From Williamsia sterculiae (lineage in GTDB: Bacteria > Actinomycetota > Actinomycetes > Mycobacteriales > Mycobacteriaceae): DNA of 64,000 bases. This document shows positions 11,101 to 18,120 of the stretch, in pieces. The notes under the pieces are model-generated. The model did not search any database. It saw only the letters and a list, made by a program, of their open reading frames with translations, and was not told where the DNA came from. The stretch is from contig NZ_FTNT01000015.1 of assembly GCF_900156495.1 (NCBI RefSeq), positions 1 to 64,000 of the forward strand, written 5' to 3'. Within the stretch, counting starts at the first letter, position 1. Each line of letters starts with the position of its first letter. The translations under genes and the position numbers were made by a program.

Positions 11101-11114
11101 TAGGTTATTACCTA
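11101..11114. promoter_or_regulatory. Imperfect palindrome upstream of tetR, likely operator
   Basis: A 14-base site with arms TAGGT and ACCTA is symmetric at 12 of 14 positions. It lies about 20 bases upstream of the tetR start, next to AT-rich sequence containing TATACC on the minus strand. TetR autoregulatory operators are usually such short inverted repeats. The role is inferred from symmetry and position. Confidence 0.5.
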
Positions 11115-11130
11115 AAGGGTATAGGAAGTG

Positions 11131-12603
11131 TCAGCTGGGTGTCGACCCGTTCGCCGCGTCCTCGGTGAGGATGTTGGACATGAACGTGAACAGCTCGCGG
11201 TCGGTGATGGCCCGCCACTGCGGCGCCAACAGCTTCATGTACTTCTCCACATAGAGCAGTTGCTTGCCCACCAGCACAAGCTCGCGGGGGAGACGGGCGT
11301 CGTACGCCTTGGCCAGGGTCGCCAGCTGTCTGCCCAGCTGCGTGTAGGACATGCCGGCCAGATCTTTCCCCGCGAGCGGTGCCGTGAAACGGCGGATGTC
11401 CTTTGCGCCCTCTCGCGTGGTACCCGGCTTACGGACGGCACCCAGCGCGAACATCGCCCGGCTCGCCGACTCGTAGTCGTTGCGGACCAACAGATCGCCG
11501 ACCAGCTGGCGCAGGATGCGGCGGGTGCGCGGATCGAACCGTCCGACGATCCCGAAGTCGAGGAGCACCAGGCGACCCTGGTCGTCCACCAGCACGTTGC
11601 CCGCGTGCAGGTCGCCGTGGAACAGCCCGCCGTGAAAAGCGGATTCCAGGAACGACAACAGCAGGGTTCGGACGATGGCCGTGCCGTCGTGGCCTGCGGT
11701 GCGGACCGCACGGGCGTCATCGATGCGCACCGCGTCGACGCGTTCCATCGTCAACACCTCGTCGGTGGTGAATTCGTGATGAACCGTCGGGACCCGGACC
11801 CGCTCGGCGAAGGGGGTGTCCGCGAGTCCGGCGACGAACTCCTCCATCGCCTGCGCCTCGTTCCGGAAGTCGAGCTCGGCGTTCAGTCCGGTGGCGAAGT
11901 CGTCGACGACGTCCTTTGCACTGAGCATGCGGCCGTACGGTGAGAGCTCGACCAGCTCGGCCAGGCGTTCCAGAATCTGTACGTCTGCGGACAGCCGTGC
12001 GGCGATACCCGGCCGTTGCACCTTCACCACCACGTGTTCACCGCTGTGCAGGGTCGCGGTGTGCACCTGGGCGATGGATGCCGATGCGATCGGCTGCGAG
12101 TCGAACTCGGCGAACACCGCAGCCGGGCGGGCGCCGAAGGCCTCGGTGAGCACGGCGTCGATGACCTCGGGTGGCGCCGGTGCGACCCGATCCAGCAGCG
12201 TCTCGAATTCCCGCGACAGCGCTGGGGTGAACACTCCCGGGCTGGACGCGATGAGTTGGCCGAGCTTGACGTAGGTGGGCCCGAGGCGCTCGAACACGTT
12301 GCGGATCTCGCGGGCGGCACGCTGTGAAATCGGCAGCGGGGAGCGGAACCCCAGGGCGAACTCGGCGCCACCGCGGGCCAACTGCAAGGCGGTGACCCCG
12401 ACGCGATACGCCTCGGCGACGGGCGACACAGTCGGCAACCGGGCCCATCGCCCATGGCTGCCGTCGACGAATTCGGTGAGGTCGGCGTCCGTATCGCTCG
12501 CCGTGCTGATCGCCGTGGTCGGGGCCTGGTCTTCTGACGCACGCTGGTTCTCTGACAACTGCTGGTTCTCTGACACTGCTCGTCTCCGGTGTGGACTCGG
12601 CAT
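11131..12603 (-). CDS. ABC1/UbiB/AarF family kinase-like protein
   Basis: The protein has about 490 residues. It has the atypical kinase motifs of the UbiB/COQ8 family: YVKLGQLIASSPGVF (KxGQ), SIASIAQVH-type A-rich loop as PIASASIAQVHTA, VVVKVQRPG (ATP-binding Lys), GLFHGDLHAGNVLVDD (catalytic loop) and LLDFGIVG (DFG-like). Family members support isoprenoid quinone or lipid metabolism at the membrane, perhaps as ATPases. The start is uncertain: the frame stays open to 12690, and I chose the ATG before SPHRRRAVSENQ. The N-terminal leader is low in complexity and carries an 18-base duplication (SENQQL/SENQRA). It stands alone. Confidence 0.87.
   Translation of the reverse strand: MPSPHRRRAVSENQQLSENQRASEDQAPTTAISTASDTDADLTEFVDGSHGRWARLPTVSPVAEAYRVGVTALQLARGGAEFALGFRSPLPISQRAAREIRNVFERLGPTYVKLGQLIASSPGVFTPALSREFETLLDRVAPAPPEVIDAVLTEAFGARPAAVFAEFDSQPIASASIAQVHTATLHSGEHVVVKVQRPGIAARLSADVQILERLAELVELSPYGRMLSAKDVVDDFATGLNAELDFRNEAQAMEEFVAGLADTPFAERVRVPTVHHEFTTDEVLTMERVDAVRIDDARAVRTAGHDGTAIVRTLLLSFLESAFHGGLFHGDLHAGNVLVDDQGRLVLLDFGIVGRFDPRTRRILRQLVGDLLVRNDYESASRAMFALGAVRKPGTTREGAKDIRRFTAPLAGKDLAGMSYTQLGRQLATLAKAYDARLPRELVLVGKQLLYVEKYMKLLAPQWRAITDRELFTFMSNILTEDAANGSTPS
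12543..12575 (-). repeat. 18-bp tandem duplication in the aarF leader
   Basis: The 15-base string GCTGGTTCTCTGACA occurs at 12543 and again at 12561, an 18-base period. It encodes the repeated Ser-Glu-Asn-Gln of the disordered N-terminus of the UbiB-like protein. It matches the unit length of other short tandem duplications in the window. Confidence 0.75.
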
Positions 12604-12885
12604 CGCGGGCGACCCGTCGGTGAAGCCGTCGATGCCGGTGCCGTTCGGCCGGGCGAGCGCGATGGACCCGGCTGATGTGATGCGACACACACGATCTTGA
12701 ATGGCGCCTTTGGCGATGCTGCCGACAAGACGCGGGGTCCGTCAACGTACGTCCGCATTGTGTGACGCAATCGTGTGCTGCGATGAGATCTCGCGTCAAC
12801 CGAACGTGTGTCGTCCCCGCCAACCGTCCGACCGCAGGCTTACCCTGGACCAACGCCTTTCGGCGAGGGAATCAGGGAGCTTGCG

Positions 12886-13626
12886 GTGAACGGTGGATTC
12901 GGCACGCCCGGCGACGGCTGCTGGTCGACGCTCATCTGCGGCGACGCGGACCGCGAGGCCCTGCGGAGTGCGACAGGTGCCGGCTGGGTGCTGGGCTGCC
13001 GACTGCAGGGCGGTCACAGCGGGCGGCACCACAGTGACGCCGAGGCGATCGCGAGGTTCGATCGTCATCGTTGGCTGAGCTGGGACGACGCTGGCGCCGC
13101 GACCGCATTGGAGGCAAAGGACCCGTGTCCGGGTTCCGGTCCGGACGCTTCGCGATGTGCCCTCTTCGCGGGCCATCCCGGCGCCCACTTCCTGGTCGCG
13201 GTCACCGCGTCGACTGGTCTGCGGTCCGCCGATCGCACCAAGCCGTCGGCTCATGGGCCGGCCTCGTCGGAGTTCGCGGCGTTGCCGCGTACACCGCAGG
13301 TGCGTACTCCCGGCGGTCCCACCCCTGCACCTCCTGCACCGACCGGTGCCCCCGGCAACGGCACGGGCCCGTACCGGCTGTCGTCACCCCGCACGACCAT
13401 TGCCGAGACCCTGCCCGACGGTCTCGGGGCGGTGGGGAACCGAACCAACGGGACCCGCTCTCACGGCATGGTCGAGACGGTTGCCGCCGACGGGCCGCAT
13501 CGGCACGGTCGAGCGGAGGAGTCCGGCGACGAGGTCACCAGCGTCGCCGAGGTCGCCGCGGCGTTGGAGGCCGTGGCCGGAACCGTGAGCTCGTTGGCCG
13601 CGGCGCTGCGCCGACTCACCACCTGA
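12886..13626 (+). CDS. Hypothetical protein with paired Cys...GHxGxH motifs
   Basis: I do not recognise a named family. The protein of about 246 residues starts at GTG, with AGGGAG six bases upstream; an in-frame GTG at 12808 has no such site. The N-terminal half has two similar Cys/His segments, GCRLQGGHSGRHH (residues 37-49) and RCALFAGHPGAHF (about 95-107), each a Cys a few residues before G-H-x-G-x-H. Extra cysteines at positions 12 and 18 suggest a possible metal site. The second half is Pro/Ser/Gly-rich, probably disordered, and ends in a short helix. The stop codon lies inside an 18-base tandem duplication. Confidence 0.7.
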   Translation: MNGGFGTPGDGCWSTLICGDADREALRSATGAGWVLGCRLQGGHSGRHHSDAEAIARFDRHRWLSWDDAGAATALEAKDPCPGSGPDASRCALFAGHPGAHFLVAVTASTGLRSADRTKPSAHGPASSEFAALPRTPQVRTPGGPTPAPPAPTGAPGNGTGPYRLSSPRTTIAETLPDGLGAVGNRTNGTRSHGMVETVAADGPHRHGRAEESGDEVTSVAEVAAALEAVAGTVSSLAAALRRLTT

Positions 13627-13645
13627 GGCCGACTCACCACCTGAG
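13610..13645. repeat. Perfect 18-bp tandem duplication across a stop codon
   Basis: GCCGACTCACCACCTGAG occurs twice head to tail, at 13610-13627 and 13628-13645. The first copy contains the last codons and stop of the upstream gene, so the second copy is a non-coding echo of the gene's end. Polymerase slippage is the simplest origin. Confidence 0.9.
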
Positions 13646-13670
13646 GGCCGCACCCGGTCGACGTCGGGGT

Positions 13671-14261
13671 TCAGACGACCCGTGCGCCCTTGGCGTTCTT
13701 GCCCTTGGTACCGGGATCGTCGTAGTGCAGCAGGAACTGCGGACGCAACCGACTGCCGTCGAGCGCGCTGTGCAGGTGCTTCTCGGCCGTACGTACCCGT
13801 GCGATCAGGTCGTCGTAACCCGTGTCGGGGTGCGCGACCACGGTGATCCGCAACAGCTCGCGTTTGCGGTCGTCGAGTGCTTTGGCCTTCGCGGACACGA
13901 TCTCGGGAGCGGCCTGCAGTTCGGCGGCCACCGCGTCGGCCAGCCGGGAGGGGTTCAGAGTCAGGCTGCCGCTGCTGTCACTTCCCGCCAACTCGATGTC
14001 ACCGACCTTGCGGGGACGGATGTTCAGCGACAGCAACCACGCACCGAGCAGCAGGCTCACCACGAGGACCCCGACCAACGCCCAGCCCCACCAGTTCTGG
14101 TCGCCGGCACGAGCGAACCAGCCCTGGTCGATGCGTTCCAGGTGGTCGTGCACCCACGGGGTATGCGTGGTCCAGGTGATCGCGGCGCCGCCGACGACGA
14201 TGCAGATCACGGCGACGAGCAACGCGAAGAATCGGTTGACCGTGGCGGGGAGCGCGTTCAC
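13671..14261 (-). CDS. amaP: AmaP-type alkaline-shock membrane anchor protein
   Basis: The protein has 196 residues. Two membrane helices (FFALLVAVICIVVGGAAITW and WWGWALVGVLVVSLLLGAWLLSL) come first, followed by a soluble domain of about 100 residues ending KNAKGARVV. In Staphylococcus aureus AmaP anchors Asp23 to the membrane; the same role at the inner face of the membrane is inferred here. The start is GTG at 14261, overlapping the previous gene's stop by 4 bases; the longer frame to 14693 is the shadow of that gene. It is the last gene of the Asp23 operon, consistent with an envelope-stress role. Confidence 0.85.
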   Translation of the reverse strand: MNALPATVNRFFALLVAVICIVVGGAAITWTTHTPWVHDHLERIDQGWFARAGDQNWWGWALVGVLVVSLLLGAWLLSLNIRPRKVGDIELAGSDSSGSLTLNPSRLADAVAAELQAAPEIVSAKAKALDDRKRELLRITVVAHPDTGYDDLIARVRTAEKHLHSALDGSRLRPQFLLHYDDPGTKGKNAKGARVV

Positions 14262-14920
14262 GAGGCACCTCCAGGGTTCGGATCGGTGGTCGGCGTGTGG
14301 TTCGCGGGCGGTGTGCTGACCCGAGTTCTCACCACCACTCTCAGCGAGCGCCCGGTGTGGGCGAGTGCGTCGTCGACCGCGTCGCGCACCCGGGCCGGTA
14401 GACCCGGGTCGTCGTCGGTGGCACCGACGCTGACCTTCGCCTTGTTGCGTTTGACGAGGGTGGACGCCGTCTCGACACCGTCGACACCGCGCGCGGCGGC
14501 GCTGGCCCTGCGCGCCAGATCCACCCGTCGGGTCCAGATGGTGTTGGCGTAGACCTGCACGTGGGTGGTGCGACGCGGTTTGACCGCGACCCAGAGAACT
14601 CCGAGCCCGACGATCACCAGCGCGACCGCGGGCACCCACATCCAGCTCTGCCAGGTGAGCCGCGAGAACCAACCGAACGCGTTCGCCAGCCACCCCGAGC
14701 CGTCGACCCAGCCCGCCTTGACGATGAGGTCGCGCAGGGCGATGGCGGCCAGGGCGAGGAGTGCGACTCCGGACAGCAGTCCGAGGTACACCGAACCCGG
14801 ATTGGCCGAGGGTGGCTTGATCTTCTTCAGGTGATCGGCGCTCGGGGTCGCGTCGGGGGTCCGCCGATCTACCGAAGTGGTCTCCTGCGCGGGCTCTGCA
14901 CTCGCCGTCTGTTGTGTCAC
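14258..14920 (-). CDS. DUF6286 domain membrane protein
   Basis: The protein has 220 residues with two predicted membrane helices, VYLGLLSGVALLALAAIALRD and WMWVPAVALVIVGLGVLWVAV. A cytoplasmic-type domain with the look of an Asp23/AmaP partner follows (VDGVETASTLVKRNKAKVSVGATDD). DUF6286 proteins occur almost only in actinobacterial Asp23/AmaP operons and have no assigned biochemical activity. The N-terminus is Thr/Ser-rich. Both ends overlap their neighbours by 4 bases, so translation is coupled with asp23 upstream and amaP downstream. Confidence 0.82.
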   Translation of the reverse strand: MTQQTASAEPAQETTSVDRRTPDATPSADHLKKIKPPSANPGSVYLGLLSGVALLALAAIALRDLIVKAGWVDGSGWLANAFGWFSRLTWQSWMWVPAVALVIVGLGVLWVAVKPRRTTHVQVYANTIWTRRVDLARRASAAARGVDGVETASTLVKRNKAKVSVGATDDDPGLPARVRDAVDDALAHTGRSLRVVVRTRVSTPPANHTPTTDPNPGGAS

Positions 14921-15330
14921 AACACCCTCCTCTCGGTCGGTCGATCGTCCTCGGTGATCACCGCGGACACGGTGACGTCGACCCGTTGGGCAACCATGCC
15001 GGTCAGTCGGTGCAACTCGGCGGCGACCGCGGTGCGGACGCCGTGGGCCACCCTGGTGATCGGCGACGGCCAGGTCACCGCGATCTGCACCCCGATCACC
15101 GGCAGCGGATCGGACAGGTCCACGTCGACCTTCGGGTAGTCACCCGCGCCGATGAAGCCGAGGGCGCCGTGATGGGCGACGACCCCGTCGACGGTCAGCG
15201 CCGCGCGGCGGGCGATCTGCTCGCCCACCCGGTTCTTGATGGTCAGTGAGCCGGGACCACCCGTCGACGGGTTGGTGTCGGTGGTGTCGCCCGCCGAGGC
15301 AGGTCCGGCGAGCGTGCTCGCGCTAGCCAC
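14917..15330 (-). CDS. Asp23/Gls24 family envelope stress protein (copy 2)
   Basis: The protein has 137 residues, the usual size for the family. The Asp23 core runs from SLTIKNRVGEQIARRAALTVDGVVAHHG through VDVDLSDPLPVIGVQIAVTWPSPITRVAHGVRTAVAAELHRLTGMVAQRVDVTVSAVI (read in segments). Asp23 forms membrane-associated clusters with AmaP and is induced by cell-envelope stress. It overlaps the DUF2273 gene by 8 bases upstream and the DUF6286 gene by 4 downstream. Its position between the two membrane proteins suggests that it is the one they hold at the membrane. Confidence 0.88.
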   Translation of the reverse strand: MASASTLAGPASAGDTTDTNPSTGGPGSLTIKNRVGEQIARRAALTVDGVVAHHGALGFIGAGDYPKVDVDLSDPLPVIGVQIAVTWPSPITRVAHGVRTAVAAELHRLTGMVAQRVDVTVSAVITEDDRPTERRVL

Positions 15331-15508
15331 GGTTCCGACTCTTCAGGAGGCCGGCGAGGTCGATGGCCCCGTCGCGTTGCAGGCCGAGGACGAGGCCGAC
15401 GGCGCCGAGCACGATGGCCAGGATGAACCCGCCGAATCCACCGGTGGTGGCGGCGATGGCGAGCAGCAGCCCGACGAGCAGTCCGATGGTTGCGTTGTTG
15501 ATGGTCAT
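15323..15508 (-). CDS. DUF2273-like small membrane protein
   Basis: The protein has 61 residues and is mostly two hydrophobic stretches (ATIGLLVGLLLAIAATTGGFGGFILAIVLGAVGLVLGL) with a short charged tail, GAIDLAGLLKSRNRG. The size, Gly-rich hairpin and place in the operon match the DUF2273 proteins that accompany Asp23 and AmaP in Gram-positive bacteria. No activity is known; a membrane scaffold is a reasonable guess. GAGGTACC just before the ATG provides the ribosome site. It follows the J-domain-like gene after 57 bases, the only real gap in the operon. Confidence 0.83.
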   Translation of the reverse strand: MTINNATIGLLVGLLLAIAATTGGFGGFILAIVLGAVGLVLGLQRDGAIDLAGLLKSRNRG

Positions 15509-15565
15509 GGGTACCTCGATGAGAGATCGGATGGATGAGGGTGACGGCCGGTGAACCGGACGGCT

Positions 15566-15832
15566 CTACAGGTCGACGTAACGCTTCGCCCCGGGGCATC
15601 CGCGGGGCAGTTTCGCCCGCAAGGTGCGGACGCGGATCGCCGCCCGCCTGCGCAGCGCACGCGGCCGTGCACCGGGGACGGCTTGTCCGCCGACCGACGC
15701 GAGGCGATCGAGTTCGCGTCGCAACGTGGCGGGGTCACCGCCGACATCCGGGTGATTGGCCCGGATGACGGCGCGACGCGCGGCCCGTAGGTCGCGGTCG
15801 GCGGGATCGGATGTCGGGGACACGGGTGTCAA
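15566..15832 (-). CDS. Mini J-domain-like protein (HPD motif) in Asp23 operon
   Basis: The protein has 88 residues. Its N-terminal part, RDLRAARRAVIRANHPDVGGD then PATLRRELDRL, has the layout of J-domain helix II, the invariant HPD loop (residues 27-29) and helix III, but helix I is absent or very short. J domains stimulate Hsp70/DnaK ATPase through HPD, so a DnaK-recruiting role is possible. The basic C-terminus (RALRRRAAIRVRTLRAKLPRG) could bind membrane lipid or nucleic acid. The start is TTG at 15832, overlapping the previous stop (TTGA); GTG at 15823 is an alternative. It lies inside the Asp23 operon. Confidence 0.68.
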   Translation of the reverse strand: MTPVSPTSDPADRDLRAARRAVIRANHPDVGGDPATLRRELDRLASVGGQAVPGARPRALRRRAAIRVRTLRAKLPRGCPGAKRYVDL

Positions 15833-16185
15833 CCGGCCGGTGCGTCGATGTCCTCGACCACGACGGTCACCGGCTTGCCGAGTGCCTGTTCGGCCGCGGT
15901 GCGCACTGCCTCCGCGGTGGTCAACACGCTGCGGTGCAGGTCCACCACGATGTGGACCTCGCCGCCGTCCTCGTCGAACCGGACACCCGCGACGCGGCGC
16001 CCGGTCAGGTAGGTCGCGACCTCGCCGAAGCGGCCTCCGGACAACCCGGTGACGCCCGGCACCGACGTGACCGCTGCGACGAGCGCGTCGGCGGTGGCCC
16101 CGCGCCCGTCCCCGTCGGGCCCGGACCTGACGTGCGACGTCGTGTCCGGAGGCGAGGCGACCGGGAGGTCCGCGGCGGCGTTCAC
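15829..16185 (-). CDS. Asp23-like small protein
   Basis: The protein has 118 residues starting at GTG, which overlaps the stop of the first asp23 by 4 bases. The segment VAAVTSVPGVTGLSGGRFGEVATYL followed by VRFDEDGGEVHIVVDLHRSVLTTAEAVRTAAEQALGKPVTVVVEDI has the alternating pattern of an Asp23 fold: strand, strand, long helix, strand. It is shorter and more divergent than the two standard copies nearby. I infer membership of the Asp23 superfamily from pattern and context. An interaction with the canonical Asp23 proteins is plausible but unproven. Confidence 0.7.
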   Translation of the reverse strand: MNAAADLPVASPPDTTSHVRSGPDGDGRGATADALVAAVTSVPGVTGLSGGRFGEVATYLTGRRVAGVRFDEDGGEVHIVVDLHRSVLTTAEAVRTAAEQALGKPVTVVVEDIDAPAG

Positions 16186-16673
16186 TGGACGCGAGGCTCG
16201 GCCGGTGCGGAGTCGTCGTCGTCCTCGGCGAGGTGTACGTCGTGCACGGTCACGTTGACCTCGGTGACCTCGAGTCCGGTCATGTCGCCGATGGCGTTGA
16301 TGACGTTCGACCGGATCGCCGCGGCGAGTTGGTGGATGGCGACGCCGTAGTCGGCGACGAGACCGATGTCGACCGCGGCCTGCTTCTCTCCGACCTCGAC
16401 GGTGACGCCCTGGGTCACGTTGGTCCCGGTACCGGGGATGACGTCGCGGACCTTGCCGACCATCCGGGATGCGCTGCCCCCGAGGTCGTACACACCGTCG
16501 ATCTCGCGGGTGGCGATGCCGGCGATCTTGGCCACGACGGTGTCGGCGATGGAGGTGCGACCGTGCTCGTTGACCAACTCCGAAGACGAGTCGGCGGTGG
16601 TGCTCTTGGTCAGATCCTTGGATGCGCCGGCGGTGGTGGTGCCGGTGCGGCTGGTGGTGGATGAGGTTGTCAC
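16182..16673 (-). CDS. Asp23/Gls24 family envelope stress protein (copy 1)
   Basis: This 163-residue protein is the first gene of the envelope-stress operon. A Thr/Ser-rich leader of about 40 residues precedes the Asp23 core, GRTSIADTVVAKIAGIATREIDGVYDLGG through VGEKQAAVDIGLVADYGVAIHQLAAAIRSNVINAIGDMTGLEVTEVNVTVHDV (in segments). The tail is acidic (DDDDSAPAEP). The GTG start at 16673 is fixed by AAGGAG seven bases upstream; longer frames have nothing comparable. It is divergent from an ECF-like sigma factor gene, which probably drives this operon. The protein is likely cytoplasmic and held at the membrane by partners. Confidence 0.9.
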   Translation of the reverse strand: MTTSSTTSRTGTTTAGASKDLTKSTTADSSSELVNEHGRTSIADTVVAKIAGIATREIDGVYDLGGSASRMVGKVRDVIPGTGTNVTQGVTVEVGEKQAAVDIGLVADYGVAIHQLAAAIRSNVINAIGDMTGLEVTEVNVTVHDVHLAEDDDDSAPAEPRVQ

Positions 16674-16833
16674 TGTGCACTCCTTTGTGATCACTGTTGA
16701 CGTCCCGGTCGGGCGTGTACCCGATTCCAGTGTTCCCGGGGCGGTGTACTGGTGTAGTCGGAACGGACGGCGGAGTTGCACGCCCGACATGTGGTGATCC
16801 GCACCACATCGGTGGCCGGGGAGGTCGAGCAGC

Positions 16834-17535
16834 GTGACGAACAGGGCGCATCGCGACGACGGGCGGGTGAGTGCGCGCACCGACGAGTCGTTGGCGCGGG
16901 CCGCGGCTCTCGGGGATCGTGTCGCCTTCGACGAATTGGTGCGCCGCACCATGCCGTCACTGCTGGGATACACCCGACGCATGGTCGCCGACCGTCAGGC
17001 GGCCGAGGACGCCGCGCAGGAAACCCTCATCGCCGCGTGGAAGGGTCTGCCGCGCTTCGGCTTCCGGAGTTCCTTCCGGACCTGGGTGTTCGGCATCGCG
17101 CATCGCAAGATCGTCGACCAGCGACGTCGGCACGTGGAGTACACCGGCCACGACGACGCCTTCGACATGCTGGAAGCGGAGGCCCCGGGCCCGGGGGAGG
17201 TGGCGGAGGGGGCGTCGATGCTGATGGCTCTGCGGTACGAGCTCGCGCAGCTGCCGCCGGTGACCCGTGCCGTCTGGTGGTTGCGGGAGATGGAAGATCT
17301 GTCGCATCCGGAGATAGCGCACATTCTCGACATCTCGCCGGGCTCGGTCCGCGGGCGGCTCCAGCGGGCCCGTCGCGAGCTCGCCGAACGGATGGAGCCA
17401 TGGCGGCCCGTCGGTGGGTCGGACGGGCGGGGGGCCGGACGAACGGGGTCACACGAGCGGGGACGGGCGGGCGGGCCGGCGACGAGGGGTGGTCGGGCAG
17501 AGGCCGCGGACCGTCGGACAGGAGGGCAACCATGA
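16834..17535 (+). CDS. ECF-type RNA polymerase sigma factor beside Asp23 operon
   Basis: The protein has 233 residues. Sigma region 2 is seen as FDELVRRTMPSLLGYTRRMVADRQAAEDAAQETLIAAWKGL with FRTWVFGIAHRKIVDQRRR (read in segments). Region 4 is LAQLPPVTRAVWWLREMEDLSHPEIAHILDISPGSVRGRLQRARREL. About 45 Gly/Arg-rich residues follow, an unusual low-complexity tail. The start is GTG with GGGGAGG about ten bases upstream; GTG at 16867 is an alternative. It is divergent from the Asp23 operon and overlaps the next gene by 4 bases. I infer that it is the dedicated sigma factor for this locus and that the second gene may control it. No membrane anti-sigma gene is seen. Confidence 0.9.
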   Translation: MTNRAHRDDGRVSARTDESLARAAALGDRVAFDELVRRTMPSLLGYTRRMVADRQAAEDAAQETLIAAWKGLPRFGFRSSFRTWVFGIAHRKIVDQRRRHVEYTGHDDAFDMLEAEAPGPGEVAEGASMLMALRYELAQLPPVTRAVWWLREMEDLSHPEIAHILDISPGSVRGRLQRARRELAERMEPWRPVGGSDGRGAGRTGSHERGRAGGPATRGGRAEAADRRTGGQP

Positions 17536-17996
17536 CGAGCGAGCGCCAAGGGGCCGATCAGGTCGCCGCCGACGACATCCCCGGCGAGGACTGGATCCGC
17601 GAGGCGTCGCGCGAACTGCGACCGTCGGCGCGTGACGCGGACAGAGTGTCGGACCGGGTGATCGCCGCCGCGCGGAGGTTGTCGCAGTCGCGCCGGTTGT
17701 TGATCACCGATCGGCCCGGTGTCGAGGTCTCGAGTGTGGTGCTGAACCAGTTGTTGTTCGCGGCGACGCGTGCGCACACCGACCGTGAGTTGGACGACGT
17801 TCAGATCGGTGTGGGCCCGCGGGGCGTCGAGTGGATCCGTCTCGGGGTCATCGGTCGGTACTCCGACGACCTCCAGGCGCTCGCCGACCAGATCCGTGCG
17901 CAGGTCGTCTCCGTGGTCGAGGCGGCCCTGGGACCCGACACGGCACGCGGACTCGCCGACGCCGTCGACGTCGACTGGACCGATCTCCAGACCTGA
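17532..17996 (+). CDS. Hypothetical partner of the Asp23-locus sigma factor
   Basis: The protein has 154 residues with no signal peptide or membrane helix, and I do not recognise a named family. Its second half (VEWIRLGVIGRYSDDLQALADQIRAQVVSVVEAALG, in segments) looks like the strand plus long helix that closes Asp23 domains, so it may be a divergent Asp23-like protein. The start is ATG in an ATGA overlap with the sigma gene, showing tight coupling. A cytoplasmic partner translated with a sigma factor is often an anti-sigma or sensor, and that is the best guess for its role. Confidence 0.7.
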   Translation: MTSERQGADQVAADDIPGEDWIREASRELRPSARDADRVSDRVIAAARRLSQSRRLLITDRPGVEVSSVVLNQLLFAATRAHTDRELDDVQIGVGPRGVEWIRLGVIGRYSDDLQALADQIRAQVVSVVEAALGPDTARGLADAVDVDWTDLQT

Positions 17997-18120
17997 GCGC
18001 GGAGGACCTGGGACGTCGCGGACCGACACCGTCCTCATCCCACGGCCACCGATCGACTCGATTAGGCTGCAGACCGCGTCTCCGCCAGAGGGATAGTGCA
18101 GCCGAGTCGAGAGGTGTTCG

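Noticed and set aside
13669-14693. Longer AmaP start giving a 340-residue protein
   Set aside because: The extra N-terminus is Arg-rich nonsense overlapping the DUF6286 gene; the GTG at 14261 with a 4-base overlap gives the expected size.
16674-16833. GGAAC and GGGTAC strings that might be ECF or SigB promoters between asp23 and the sigma gene
   Set aside because: Neither has a partner hexamer at the right spacing, so no promoter is claimed, although one must exist here.
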